Made by a program: the position numbers and the translations under genes. A stretch of DNA of 64,000 nt from the NCBI GenBank assembly GCA_011037195.1, contig JAAEAF010001956.1:1-64000 (forward strand), in the 5' to 3' direction. This document shows positions 53,926-64,000 of this stretch, in pieces. Under the pieces are notes generated by a model, which worked only from the letters and a program-made list of their open reading frames with translations, ran no database searches and had not been told where the DNA came from. Origin of the DNA: Triatoma infestans. Its lineage: Eukaryota > Arthropoda > Insecta > Hemiptera > Reduviidae. The stretch's first letter is position 1, and every line of letters begins with the position of its first letter.

Positions 53926-54409
53926 GGGCGCATGGGCGCGGCCCGCTGGACACGCGGGGGATGGGGCGGCAGCGGCACAATGAATAATGTTGTTAATTAT
54001 ATACGTTTTTACAAACACACTCGATGCCACCAAATGCACAGCTCCACCCCGCGTCTCACTCTCTCACCATACCCGTTCATCTCACTAAAATATACTATAC
54101 AGACTGGCCAACAAAACTAAATCAATACTTTTTTAACAGTATTCTATGTTTTATATTAAAATACAAAATATTTCGCTGAAAAATACTGTCCCCCCAGCCC
54201 CCACTTCAGGGGGCATAATTGTAGCAGTAGATCTAGCAGGGAGTTACATATGACAAAGCTACACTTTGTCAAGTTATTTCAAATATGATACAATGTTTAA
54301 GGACGGCTTGGAGTAGAGGACTTTACTGCTCTGGTCAGAGGAAGTAATGGGTACGTGTGAAATTTTTGAAAATAGGATGTAGATATTGTGAATTCCTCTG
54401 GGGACGACA
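53525..54409. other. Repeat-poor, partly GC-rich stretch
   Basis: (GT)n at 53887-53922 is followed by a GC-rich patch ('gcgcatgggcgcggcccgc', 53926). Frames here come from the microsatellite. No gene supported. Confidence 0.4.
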
Positions 54410-54719
54410 CAAATCTGGTGTGAAACACTCACATTACTTTCTCTTACTCCTCCCTATGCAGTTATATATAAAATGGTAAATTTTATTTAAATTTCAAGTT
54501 TCGCTCATACATATTAACAAATATACAGTTGGGGGGGGGGGGCAAGAGCCAATCTACCAACAGAATAATTACATTGTAGGGAGCGCCAATAATATTGAAC
54601 AAACACATTTGAATTTTAACGTCTCACATTCCTCAGAACCAGTTAAAAAAATTGTTTTAATTTTCCTAGGAAACTGATACAAAGCATTTCATTAAACTTG
54701 GACTTTACGGACTTTAAAC
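54410..54719. repeat. AR-type terminus and diverged flank
   Basis: 'aatctggtgtgaaacactcac' then 'attactttctcttactcc' is an intact AR 3' end in minus orientation. The flank is an unrelated AT-rich sequence with a run of 12 G at about 54531-54542. Confidence 0.55.
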
Positions 54720-55580
54720 TTGACCTTGGACGGATGATATCCTCATTCTCCGAAGTAACAAAGCTGCAGTAGAAGGAACCCTGGAAGAATTTGAAAGAAG
54801 AGCAAGGAGACTTGGTTTACAAGTTAATATTGAGAAATCCTTCGTATATACAATCATCCAGGAACCAAGTAATCAGCAGTGGTATGGTATGTATCAATTG
54901 GAAAAGACTTTCTTACTGGAAACAGTTTTAAATATCTGGGGAGCGATCGTGAATAGCACAAATGCAAATCGAACCTGAAATTAAAGCCATACTTACAGCC
55001 GGCCAATATAGATGTCTCTTTGAGCTGGCGAAAGTTATGAACTTTTTGGTGTCTATCACGTGACGCCAAGATAACGCTATACAAGACAGTAATAAGGCCA
55101 GTAGTTACATATGCTAGCGAGACATGGATATTGTTAAAAGAAAGTGCTAAATTGCTTGGAATATGGAAGAGAAACGTTTTTAAGAAAAATATTTGGCCCA
55201 AAAATTGAAAAATGTACAGTGGCGTGCAAGAAAGAATGACGAGCTATATCAGCTGTTTAAAGAGCTAGATATCGTCACTTTTGTAAGAAAGTTTCGACTC
55301 CGATGGATAAGGCCATAATAGAAAGAATGGACGAAGAAAGACTGCCAAAAAAAACTCCTTTATAGACGACCAGGTGGTGCTCGACGAAGAGGAAGACCAC
55401 GGCGCTTGCGGTGGATAGATAACGTCCAGGATGACCTATCAATGTTGGGAATCCGAAAATGGAGGGCAAAAGCCTAAGATAGAGTTGGCTGGCAAAAACT
55501 TATGGATGAGGGAGTTGACTGGCACAAACTTGTGGATGAGGCCTGGGTTCGCTAGGACTGTTGAGCCGATGTAATAATAA
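54720..55580 (+). pseudogene. RTE-like LINE reverse transcriptase C-terminal remnant, (TAA)n tail
   Basis: Frames encode 'TDDILILRSNKAAVEGTLEE' then 'FERRARRLGLQVNIEKSF', the (Y/F)xDDI active-site block and following helix. Then come 'EIKAILTAGQYRCLFELAK', 'KITLYKTVIRPVVTYASETW' (thumb) and, in other frames, 'RLRWIRP', 'RRPGGARRRGRPRLRW' and 'MTYQCWESENGG'. The 'LYKTxIRPVxTYxSETW' block and the RRxGRPRxRW tail are characteristic of RTE-like elements. The end '(gtaataataata)' at 55571 is the short TAA tail typical of that group. Many frameshifts; dead. Confidence 0.82.
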
Positions 55581-55626
55581 TAATTGGACTTTCATTGCGC
55601 AGATGTATCATTTCTTTATATTTGCA

Positions 55627-56230
55627 ATAGGGTAAAGCTAGGAGAGGTGACGGGGGTAGGGGAGAAGACGCAGGCTTTACTTCTCTTGTTTGCCACCACG
55701 TGGCGTCATGGAAGTTAGTCAAGGAGTAGAGAGATCAGAAGGGAACATATTGCACAATTCTTCAGTTATTTTGTATGTTCTTCTATGTTCTAGGAACATT
55801 TATAAGCATCAGCGTATGTTTTCATAACGTGAATTTTCATAACGCTTAGTAAATTTTTTTATTGTTTTATATACTGTATTAATTGCAATTGAAATGAAAG
55901 ATTTCTAGCTGTCGTTAAAGTTGGACTCGTAGACATAGTGTTTACCAAGTTTCATGTCGATCAGCCATGTTACCTTCACAGAGGAGAGGTCTCCTACCTA
56001 TGGTGCGTCATCTATCCTACCATAGTAAGAGAGACGGCCAAATGTAGTGTATTTGTATTTTGTTTCTGGAATAAATGAGAATGTCTTTAATTTGAAAAAT
56101 AACATTTTTTTTGCAGATAATAGTAGTTGACATATATGTTTTATAAGAATTACCTCTTTAATATATCTCCTATATTTTGATACAGGGCATAACTTTGAAA
56201 TGTGCGTCATCTCTCCTAGCTTTACCCTAT
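55627..56230. mobile_element. TIR element, family TIR-2 (copy 2, 604 bp)
   Basis: Inverted termini ATAGGGTAAAGCTAGGAGAG (left) and the complement (right), with an interior alignable to 10172-10750 ('gccaccacgtggcgtcatgg', 'tatctcctatattttgatac'). It is about 25 bp longer, through small insertions. Confidence 0.8.
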
Positions 56231-56443
56231 GTTCCAGCAAAATGGTTTCTAATAGTTAGGATTCCTCTGAGATAGGGATTAAATTTAAACTGTCGCCACC
56301 AAAATTTCCTAAGGATTTGGGCAGAGTGCGCTGTCAGATAAAAACCATAGTGATCACATCTTTGTTTATAATATAACCCCAACTAAACGTTTAGTAAAAC
56401 ATCACACAAGTTAAGAAACATTTCTCAATTAAACTTACAGTAA
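56231..56443. other. No gene seen
   Basis: Short spacer ending in the target repeat of the following SINE. Confidence 0.35.
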
Positions 56444-56642
56444 AACAAAGCCTATCTTTTCAGGCGAGCTTAACGTCCAACTACCAACTTAGGTGTCCTG
56501 GACGGGGGGCGGAAGCACCTACTTTACTAATAATATTTTTTAAACAAATATAAAATTTAGCAGTTATACGCCGGGACTCGAACTGGTGTCCTCCCACTTA
56601 CAAGTCCATGCTCATAACCACTACACCACATCCGCCGCTTCC
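56444..56642 (-). mobile_element. tRNA-derived SINE, family SINE-A (copy 3)
   Basis: Same layout as 53331-53524 in minus orientation ('cgggactcgaactggtgtcc', 'cataaccactacaccac'). It is flanked by a perfect 15 bp direct repeat TTAAACTTACAGTAA (56429-56443, 56643-56657). Confidence 0.92.
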
Positions 56643-57263
56643 TTAAACTTACAGTAATAGCTGTAAAAAAAAGTCGTGTCATTTCAGATTATTTTCTAGG
56701 TTTACCAACAAGAAACAAAAATATTATGCACTGTAAAATATTTTTTTTAAAAATCATCTTTAAAATTAATGATTAATTGGATGGAAATTTGTAATAGAAG
56801 ATGGTGCCGATATAAAGTGGTCTGACGTAGAACTAATTTAGCATACACTTCACCTAACCTGAAGCAAAAAAAACAGCTGGTTGAGGTTCCTTTAAAGGTT
56901 AGTGAATTATTAAATTTGTGAACTCTTACAATATCATCATATATACACACACACACAAACACGTACACTAATCTCCACACAATCTGGTGTTTTTATTAAA
57001 ATATATAATGCATAACAAGCTATATTGTCTTACTAGACAATTTATCAAATTGCCAATCACATTCCCCCTGAATTCATTCATTTTACACTTGAAAAAATAA
57101 CATCGTTCTTCGTTCAATTAATAATTTTTAGTTTGGTGATAAAATAGTTATTTATCTAATCTAAATAAAGTAAAAGGGGTACCACTTTTTACACATAAAA
57201 CTCACTTTATACTTGTGTATTTTGTTCGAAAGTTCATCAGTTGGAAATGTGTCTTTACTGATT
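56643..57263. other. No gene seen
   Basis: AT-rich, with a short CA run at 56945-56956. No frames of note. Confidence 0.35.
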
Positions 57264-57533
57264 TTTACTTTCTCTTACACTGGTAAGAAAGTTTCTATAT
57301 TTTATATATTTTAGTTTTAACCGGAAGTAAATAAGATTGTATGTATATATATATATATAAAAGCTTTTTCAGCGATCTATTTGTGCATCCCTGAACAAAA
57401 TATCTCAAAAATAAAATGTCGCCGGAAGGTTAAAATTGATAATCGTCCGTTCAAGAAATACACCGCGTATGACACAAAGGTTTCGGAACAGGGTCTTGGC
57501 TGATTTTTTTTTTCTCGATTTTTACTTTCTCTT
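57264..57533 (+). repeat. Diverged AR 5'-end fragment
   Basis: 'tttttactttctcttacactggtaagaaag' (57263), 'agttttaaccggaagtaaata' and 'caaaatatctcaaaaataaaat' follow AR order in a shortened form. It lies head-to-tail with copy P. Confidence 0.6.
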
Positions 57534-58460
57534 ACTCCTAGTAGGAAGGAGGAAGTATTGTAATCGTGTCAAATTTTTCTATATTGAGTTTTCACCGGAA
57601 ATATCCGTTTTGAGGTCCCTTGAGTCCAAAAAGTGGTTTTTAGCAAATGGTCTGTGTGTATGTACGTATGTGAACAGCATAGCTCAAAAACGAAAGATCG
57701 TAAAAAGTTCAAACTAGATATTCCGTTTAGTTGACAGTGGCATCTGTCGAAATTCCTCAACCGGAAGTTCCACTTTACTAGTTTTTTTTTTTTTTTTATT
57801 ACGTTTTTGTATTTTCACAAAAATGGCTCCAACGATATTCTTCAAACTTGGTATATCAACTACACATACTAACAACTACAACTTTTATTTGAAACATTTC
57901 GCTAGGAAAATTCATTTAAGTGCAGTTATGGGGGGAGGGGTGGGGTTAGGTTTTCGTCTACAGTGCTATTTCAGTTTATTAGACAACTGTGTCCTCTAAA
58001 TAATGTTAATTAGCATTGAATATCTTGTTGAAATTCCGAGTTTGAAAGAAATCGGATAACCGGAAGTGCGTTTACTTTACAACTTTACTAGATGATATTT
58101 TCACTTAAAACTTCATATATAAACGAAACATATAAAGATCTACAACTTTTATTTAAAACATTTCTCTAGGAAAATTCATTAAAGGCAATTTTAGGGGAGG
58201 GGTGTGGTTACAGCTCCGTCTAAAGTGGTATCATAGTTGATTATACAATTCTATCATCCAAACAAAATTAATTAGAAATAAATAGATGGCCAAAATTCCA
58301 AGTTTTAAGAAAATTAGTGAGCCGGAAGTGCGCTTTTACTGCACAGCTTTTTCAGTTTTCGACAAATTTCGTTATATTTGGTACACAAAGTATAACATTT
58401 GTTAATTATAATTTTGAGAACTGAAGTAAGAGAAAGTTGTGTGAGTGTTTCACACCAGAT
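57534..58460 (+). repeat. AR element, copy P (near full length)
   Basis: It starts ACTTTCTCTTACTCCTAGTAGG and has only a minimal GT tract (57651-57659). Heads are at about 57761, 58059 and 58322. The G-rich tract 'ggggggaggggtgggg' is at 57929. It ends 'gaagtaagagaaagttgtgtgagtgtttcacaccaga'. One internal unit is shortened. Confidence 0.88.
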
Positions 58461-59141
58461 TTTTTTTTTTTAAATGAATCCAACAGGGAAGTGAGGAACT
58501 TTAATCTTAAGCTTCCCTCTAATTTACCACTTCATTACAATTTGTATTTCCACCTTCTATGTAATGCCAACATGTATGAGAAGCAATAATTAAATTCCTA
58601 ATTTGAAGGAAATCTGTTAACATTTTTAATCGATTAATCAATCGGAAGTGTAATGAATCGTTTTGTGTGTGTGTGGGGGGGGGGGAGGAATTTTATCGAA
58701 AACAACTCTTAACTAATTCCTTTAAACTTGGAATGCTAAGTGCACAGTTTTATAGACCTATCACTTTTATTTAAAACATTATTTTCAGCAAAAAAATTGA
58801 TTGTTGTTAAATCTATAGAATTTGTGGCGTTCAATATTGTTGGCTGTGTCTTCTCGACTACAATATAATCACTTGTACTCCCTCGCTCGGTAGTTAGTTG
58901 TACCACAATAATTATGTTAGGACAAAAAAATAGAAAATTTATCATTTTATACATAATTAAGGGCAGTTATACAAAGTTGCGTGAGTGTTTCAACATCAGA
59001 TTTGTTTTTTCCGGAAATCTTGAAACATGGTTTCCGTTAAATTAATTTTTAAGTTATTGTCACGAAACCGTCGTCATGTTGTAGCAATAAGAGTGAAGTA
59101 AACAAAAAAAGCACCTTATAGCTCTGATTAATCATCTTATT
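58461..59141. repeat. Diverged AR-like sequence
   Basis: 'aatcaatcggaagtgtaatga' (58636), a GT/G run at 58664-58685 and a decayed end 'agttgcgtgagtgtttcaacatcaga' (58975). No gene. Confidence 0.5.
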
Positions 59142-59990
59142 ACTTTCTCTCACTCCACTAGTAAACAGGAATATTGTAATCGTGTCAAATTTTCGTTATC
59201 CAGTTTTCACCGGAAACATCCTTGCTGAGCTCCTATGAGTCCTAAAAAGTGTTTTTACCAAATGGTCTGTGTGTCTGTAATGTGTGCATGTGAACAACAT
59301 AACTCAAAAAACGAAAAAAATTCTTCTAACCGGAAGTTCCACTTTACTGAATGGTATTTTCACTTTTTTGCAATTTTCTTGAAAATGGCTGCAACGATTT
59401 TCTTTAACTTTGTTATATCAACTCCACATATAAAGATCTACAATTTTTATTTGAAACATTTCTCCGGGAAAATGCATTTAAGGACACTTTTAGGGGAGAC
59501 GGGGTGGGTGGGTTGTCCTATAAAGTGCTATTTCAGGTTATTACACAATTCTTTCATCTAAATAATATTAATTAGAATTAAATATATTGACGAAATTCGG
59601 AGTTTGAAGCAAAACCAGTTGTACGCAAGTGCGTTTGTATAGTTAAAACAACTTCTTTCAGTTTTCTACAATTTTCTCCATAAAAACAACGATGGGTTTC
59701 TTTAAATTTGGTAGACTAACTATGAATACGGAGACCCATCATTTTTTTTTTTTTGGTTTTATCTTATTTGAAACTACTTTTAATTTTTACTTTTTCCTAC
59801 TGCTTTAAATACTCGTTCTCAGGTACCCTAAGTTCGAAAAGTGGTTTTTAAAAATTGGTCTGTGATTGTGAGAACGACACGATTCATAAACGAAAAATTA
59901 CAGAAAGTACCAAATTGACATTCCGTTTGGGTATCACAAATCTGATAGGGCATTACTTGCCAAAATTACTCAACAGGAAGTTCCACTTTA
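59142..59990 (+). repeat. AR element, copy Q (partial, older subfamily)
   Basis: 'actttctctcactccactagtaaacagg', 'cagttttcaccggaaacatcc', 'ctaaccggaagttccactttact' (59325) and 'tttgaaacatttctccggg' (59451). After about 59680 similarity is patchy, with a second partial AR segment around 59805-59990. Confidence 0.7.
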
Positions 59991-60267
59991 TGCACAGTAG
60001 GACGGATTTTTTAAAAAATTTATTTCATTAACAAATTTCGGGCGTCTAGTAAAAAAATGTATTAATTAGAAAATATTTCAAACAATAGTACGATCATTTT
60101 TTTTCTTTTCATTCCCTTTTTATTTCCCCTTTGTCACAACACTGCCCAAAACCGACAAAAAAGTTAGAAGTACTAGAGATTATCTTGCTATTTACATCTA
60201 ACATTTGTTGAGTCATTAATTGACAAAACAACATTCTGCAAATTTAAACCATTCTATGTTATAAAAA
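59991..60267. other. No gene seen
   Basis: AT-rich spacer without recognisable content. Confidence 0.35.
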
Positions 60268-61241
60268 TCTGGTGTGAAACACTCACACAACTTTCTCTTA
60301 CTCCATTTCTCAAAATTATAATCGACAAATTTGATAGTTTGTGTACCAAATTTAATGAAATTCGTCGAAAACTATCCAGTAAAAGCGCACTTCCGGTTTA
60401 CTAATTTTCCTGAAACTCGGAATTTTAGCCATCTATTTATTTCTAATTAATGTTCTTGGATGATAGAATTGTATAATCAACTATGATACCACTTTAGAAG
60501 AAGCTGTAACACCACCCCTCCTTCAAAAATGCACCTAAATGAATTATCCCAGAGAAACGTTTTAAATAGAAGTTGTAGCTCTTTGTATGTGTAGTTTATA
60601 TAGGAAGTTTCAAGAAAATCGTCGAAACCATTTTTGAGAAAATCGCGAAAAAGTGAAAAAAACATTTAGTAAATTGTTAAAACAAACGCACTTCCAGTTA
60701 TCCGATTTTTTCAAACTCGGAATTTCAACAACATATTCAATTCTAATTAACATTCTTTAGTTGATAGAATTGTTTAATAAATTGAAATAGCAGTTAAGAT
60801 GAAAACCTAACCCCACCCTTCCCCCAGAAGTGCCCTTAAATGAATTTTCCCGGAGAAAGGTTTCAAATAAAAGTTGTAGCCCTTTGTATGTGTAGTTGAT
60901 ACACAAAGTTTGTAGAAAATCGTCGGAGCAAAGTTTGAGAAAAATGTAAAAAAGTAAAAAAACCAACTAGTAAAGTGGTACTTCCGGTTGCGGAATTTTG
61001 ACAGATGAGCCACCGTCAGATGCCATGATGATACCTAAACGGAATATCAAGTTTCAACTTTCTACGGTTTGTCGTTTTTGAGCTTTGCTGTTCACATACA
61101 CACACATACACCCACAGACCATTTGCTAAAAACCACTTTTTTGGACTCAGGGGACCTCAAAACGGATATTTCCGGTGAAAACTCGATATCTAAAATTTGA
61201 CACGATTCCAATACTTCCTCTTACTAGGAGTAAGAGAAAGT
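60268..61241 (-). repeat. AR element, copy R (full length)
   Basis: Hairpin complement TCTGGTGTGAAACACTCACAC at 60268, heads (as acttccggt/acttccagt) at about 60390, 60691 and 60981, CA tract 61095-61112, end 'ctaggagtaagagaaagt'. Flanks are T runs in element sense. Confidence 0.9.
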
Positions 61242-61400
61242 AAAAAACGCACATCTTTTCATTCTTGTGTGACTTTTATTACATTTCATAATTTGATTTA
61301 ATACATTAATTTTTTCTGATGAATTATTTTAGTGCTTGAACATATAGTGATCAGTTTATTTCAATGTTGTAGCCCAGTCCGCAAAGTATTGTTTGTACTT

Positions 61401-61560
61401 GGTTCCGCTGAGCTAGGAAGCATCAGAGATATTTTTCGTGATAGCCTGCTTCTTTTTATGGTCATCAAACGGTTTCGGGCGTTCGCCCATCATCAGGATG
61501 TTTTGACAAAACAGTGTGATAAGTGATAACACAGACTTGTAAGAGCATATTCCGTTTATG
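61401..61560 (-). mobile_element. Single arm of the hammerhead-bearing element (copy 3)
   Basis: 'ggttccgctgagctaggaagcatcagagatattttt' matches the complement of the right end of copies 1 and 2. It continues into 'gatagcctgcttc' and the hammerhead-like region. No inverted partner follows; it fades after 'acacagacttgtaagagca'. So this is a monomer arm, or a truncated copy. Confidence 0.7.
61463..61500 (-). ncRNA. Hammerhead-ribozyme-like motif (copy 3, canonical core)
   Basis: Minus strand: CATC, CTGATGA (the canonical CUGAUGA core), T, GGGCGAACGCCC, GAAAC, CGTTT, GATG. The triplet before stem I is changed from GTC to TTT, so cleavage would be impaired. The core U at the variable position supports the reading of this motif as a hammerhead. 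Confidence 0.55.
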
Positions 61561-61739
61561 CACAATTGTAAGAGTATCAACTACAAAGACGGAAATCTGC
61601 GCAACTGCTAAATCACTCAAATCTAGTTTCCTCGCAACAACCTTTGAAAAATGATTCGATTAGATTATTACTGCAATCAAACAAATAAATTATAGAAAGT
61701 AGAAGCTTTATATGTTTTATCATTTTCATTTGTAGCAAT

Positions 61740-62200
61740 AGTATGTACGGCAAAATAAAAAGTGGCGATGTATTTTGCATTTACTCCTAATTTTTTCAAC
61801 AATGGAATGAAAATTCTGACTTTTTTCTTTATAGCTCACATGAAATATATAAAACAGTAAATATTATGTTAGAAATAACTTAATTTTTTTTTAAATTTTT
61901 TCATAAAAGGTTTTTATTGCACAATTCGGTAATTAATTAAATAGCTACGTTGAAAAAATTAATAAAAAAATTCTAAACTTGATTTTTCATAGAAATAAAT
62001 AACTATAAAAAATTTACCAATTACAATGTAGAAGTGAAGGTGTCAAATGTAGGCGCGTAATTTAGGCCAATCAGAAATTTAGAATGATTATGTTGACCAC
62101 GCCCACATTTGAGATGTTCGCTTCTATTCTGTGATTGGCTAATTATTTATAGCTAATTATGTCAAGAAACATCTAGTTTAGAATTTTTGTACTAATTCTT
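61740..62200. repeat. Repeat family X, copy 2, with a hairpin
   Basis: 'aaaacagtaaatattat', 'tttttcatagaaataaataac' and 'aggccaatcagaaatttagaa' match 26230-26660. In addition 'ccaattacaatgtagaagtg' pairs with 'cgcttctattctgtgattgg' around the 'catttg' region, so the right part folds back. MITE-like. Confidence 0.65.
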
Positions 62201-62261
62201 CTTCCATAAGTATTTTGTAAACTATCAAATTATGCTATGACAATTTTTATTTATAAAAAAA

Positions 62262-63330
62262 CTAGCTAAACCCGGCCACGCTTAGCTGTGGCTCAGTCTG
62301 ATTTTAAATATTAGGGAAGTAAATAGAAATATGATAGTTAACGTAGATTCAGCAAAAAAACATATCATTCAATTTAATACCCTACTTTGCGTTGCTGTGA
62401 ACTGAAAGGAAAGAAAGAAAAAATGTTTTTAACTGAAAGTCTTTTTTTATTGTAAAGCTAGTGAATGGACTACATTTTTTTGTTTGTCCGTTTTCTGCAT
62501 AAACATAAAGATCAGATGGTTTACCGACTCTGAGAGAAGCATTCGTTTTCTAAATTCAAACCGCACAATTGCAAAGATTGTCGAACGCAAGGTGTATTGA
62601 AAATTGAAGTCATTTGAACTCGAACGCCATACCTGTCGCAATGAGTGGTCTACGTGGAAGTAATACGCCTTCACCTTTATGAGGTCCAATGAGAATTGTT
62701 GCTTCAATTAGATTATTCACCAAGTTTGTAGCTAATAATCGTGTACCATTGCATAATTATGGCTGATTGATATTTTGGAGTAATATAATTGGCACTCCAA
62801 TTTTCAAATTTAGAATGTGTGGCGGTAATCCGGGAACATCGAATAAATAAAGAAATTCCGTTGGAAAATTCACTACTTCACTTTGGTCCAAGGAGTCAAT
62901 AGATTTGTATGCCACTGTTTCACCTGCGATTCTGTTTAGAATGATGTTGTTCATATTGAGTAAGTCGACATTATTAGCCGCTAGAATGGCTCTTCCGCTT
63001 AACCATGCGTGATTTTGTTAATTTGTTTCGATGTTTTGTAATACCTTGTTTACTAATTCTTCTTTTGAATGTACAATGTTGAAATTAGATGGGAAGGTGA
63101 TTTTTCCTGTTGCTGGATTTGTAGGTGCGGTTGCTGGATCGTTACCCACTTCGAGTAATTGTCTTAAAAATGTGGCAGCTGTTGGATCGTTTTGAAATAG
63201 AACTCTCATATTCGTTGTTAAATGAATTTTTTTTACTGTGCTCCAAAGAGTTGAATATTTCGGTCAGGCATGCAATTCATCAGCTGGAATTGAGCGAGGT
63301 ATCACTGGAAGCGTCTGCCTGTAGCCATAC
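62262..63330 (-). mobile_element. Helitron 3' end with helicase remnant
   Basis: Minus strand ends with GCCAC-AGCTAAGC-GTGGC (5 bp hairpin), then CGGGTTTAG and CTAG followed by T. This is the Helitron 3' structure: a hairpin about 10 nt before CTRR, inserted next to T. Upstream on the same strand lies a PIF1-type helicase remnant. The Rep domain and the TC 5' end are not in view. Confidence 0.82.
62435..63250 (-). pseudogene. Helitron PIF1-like helicase, C-terminal part, broken
   Basis: In order on the minus strand: 'WSTVKKIHLTTNMRVLFQND' and 'GKITFPSNFNIVHSKEELVN' (63018-63209 and just upstream); 'WLSGRAILAANNVD' across a stop; 'MNNIILNRIAGETVAYKSID' and 'FPTEFLYLFDVPGLPPHILN' then 'LKIGVPIILLQNINQP' (62757-62954); 'LCNGTRLLATNLVNNLIEAT'; 'VLLPRRPLIATGMAFEFK' (62630s). 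A shifted tail follows around 62450-62560 ('VGKPSDLYVYAENGQT'). These match conserved late helicase motifs of Helitron RepHel proteins (TxNMR, GLPPHxLxLKxGxPxxLLRN, LCNGTRL, KGxxVLxPRxPL). The helicase would unwind DNA for rolling-circle transposition. Stops, frameshifts and a deletion around the last motif show decay. Confidence 0.88.
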
Positions 63331-64000
63331 AGGAAGTACTTGATTCTTCACCAGAATAACCTGACCGGCTGTCATGAAGATCGCTGAAACCTTCCGTTAT
63401 TCCTATCAACTTTAATCTCACTTTAAATTCTTTTACTAAAAATTTATAACTTGGTTTCTTTGCACAACTTACACCAAAAGTCTACATTAAACATGTAAAT
63501 AAAACAAAAGTAAAAAAAAAAAAATCTACGGCAATAATGAAATACAAAAGAATTTAATTTCAAGGTTTATTTGTAGTGGGGGATGCCTTGATTATCATTA
63601 AGTCGTTAATTTTTTTATTTTATTCTTATTTTATGTAAGTAATTTCAAATTTTTCTTTACATCAGATAAAAACATTACTTTTCTTTGCAATTACACAAAA
63701 GTGTATATGTATATATATATATTTTTGGTAGTGGTTGGTAATTTCAAGTTTTGTGATGGTTAAGACAACAATAAACTTGTCTAAACATGGATACCAACAG
63801 AATCTCAAGATACCACCTATGTACTGAGAGGTTAGTAACCTCTTTTGTGAAGCTTGGCCAATAGGAAGAAAGAAAAAAAAAAAAAAGTAATTACTAAAGT
63901 TTACGACAGTAAGCGAGCTAGAGAGTCAGTGTGTGTGTTGGATGGCAAGTCATTTCTAGTTTTATTAAGGTTCACCACTCGCCAATATAACAGCTCTGCG
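63331..64000. other. No gene seen
   Basis: AT-rich sequence to the window end with a TA run at 63704-63721 and an A run at 63869-63885. The Helitron may continue here but no helicase motif is readable. Confidence 0.4.

Noticed and set aside
63125..63343. 72-codon plus-strand ORF near the window end
   Set aside because: It is the antisense of the Helitron helicase remnant, which has clear motifs on the minus strand.

Overview
The window looks like nuclear DNA of an arthropod, most probably an insect. It is AT-rich, has no operon-like gene packing, carries many (CA)n, (CT)n and (TTA)n microsatellites, and consists almost entirely of decayed transposable elements typical of insects: Jockey-like, R1-like and RTE-like LINEs, a mariner, Merlin and pogo-like DNA transposons, tRNA-derived SINEs, solo LTRs, foldback elements and a Helitron. 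A hemipteran-type genome is a guess from the style of the repeats. I found no host protein-coding gene, rRNA or tRNA gene that I can support. Nearly all coding signal is the decayed 3' end of some retroelement.

The dominant component is one family, called AR (abundant repeat) here. Full copies are about 0.9-1.05 kb. They begin with ACTTTCTCTTACTCC, which folds back on the next bases. A (GT)n microsatellite and two to three diverged ~300 bp internal units follow. They end with the complement of the 5' end (GGAGTAAGAGAAAGT) plus a hairpin, TGTGTGAGTGTTTCACACCAGA. Near-complete copies lie at 2874, 5716, 11849, 18499, 35943, 42601, 45595, 57534 and 60268, with many fragments between them, about 12 kb in total. 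Their flanks are runs of T and no target duplication is visible. The structure resembles Helentron-associated non-autonomous elements of the DINE-1 type. AR is the landing pad for other elements: LINEs, SINEs, a solo LTR and a ribozyme-bearing foldback element sit inside AR copies.

Layout. 1-1320: LINE 3' end split by a solo LTR. 1441-1684: MITE. 2874-6735: AR copies, a SINE and a solo LTR. 7400-8170: low-complexity, repeat-poor island. 8850-9190: LINE relic. 10172-10750: TIR element (second copy at 55627). 11849-15090: AR, then a LINE relic split by a mariner with an intact DD34D catalytic domain. 15230-16360: AR fragment hit by a foldback element with hammerhead-ribozyme-like arms. 16716-18180 and 20182-21633: duplicated block with decayed Merlin transposase. 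21998-22819: 5'-truncated LINE with a long RNase H reading frame. 24204-25107: 904 bp near-perfect hairpin element. 26786-27570: pogo-like remnant. 29440-33740: several LINE ends. 34440-41760: microsatellites, AR, a LINE, a foldback element, a SINE and a GC-richer island. 42601-48104: AR copies with LINE and LTR insertions. 49287-49757: second ribozyme foldback. 50931-52450: Jockey LINE split by a solo LTR. 54720-55580: RTE-like relic. 62262 to about 63310: Helitron 3' end with PIF1-type helicase remnant.

The items most worth a second look are the hammerhead-like foldback elements that carry different inserts between similar arms, three insertions of one LINE family into the same ~25 bp of the AR consensus, the Helentron-like architecture of AR with a recurring G-quadruplex-like tract and ETS/YY1-like motifs, and a LINE flanked by 48 bp direct repeats.
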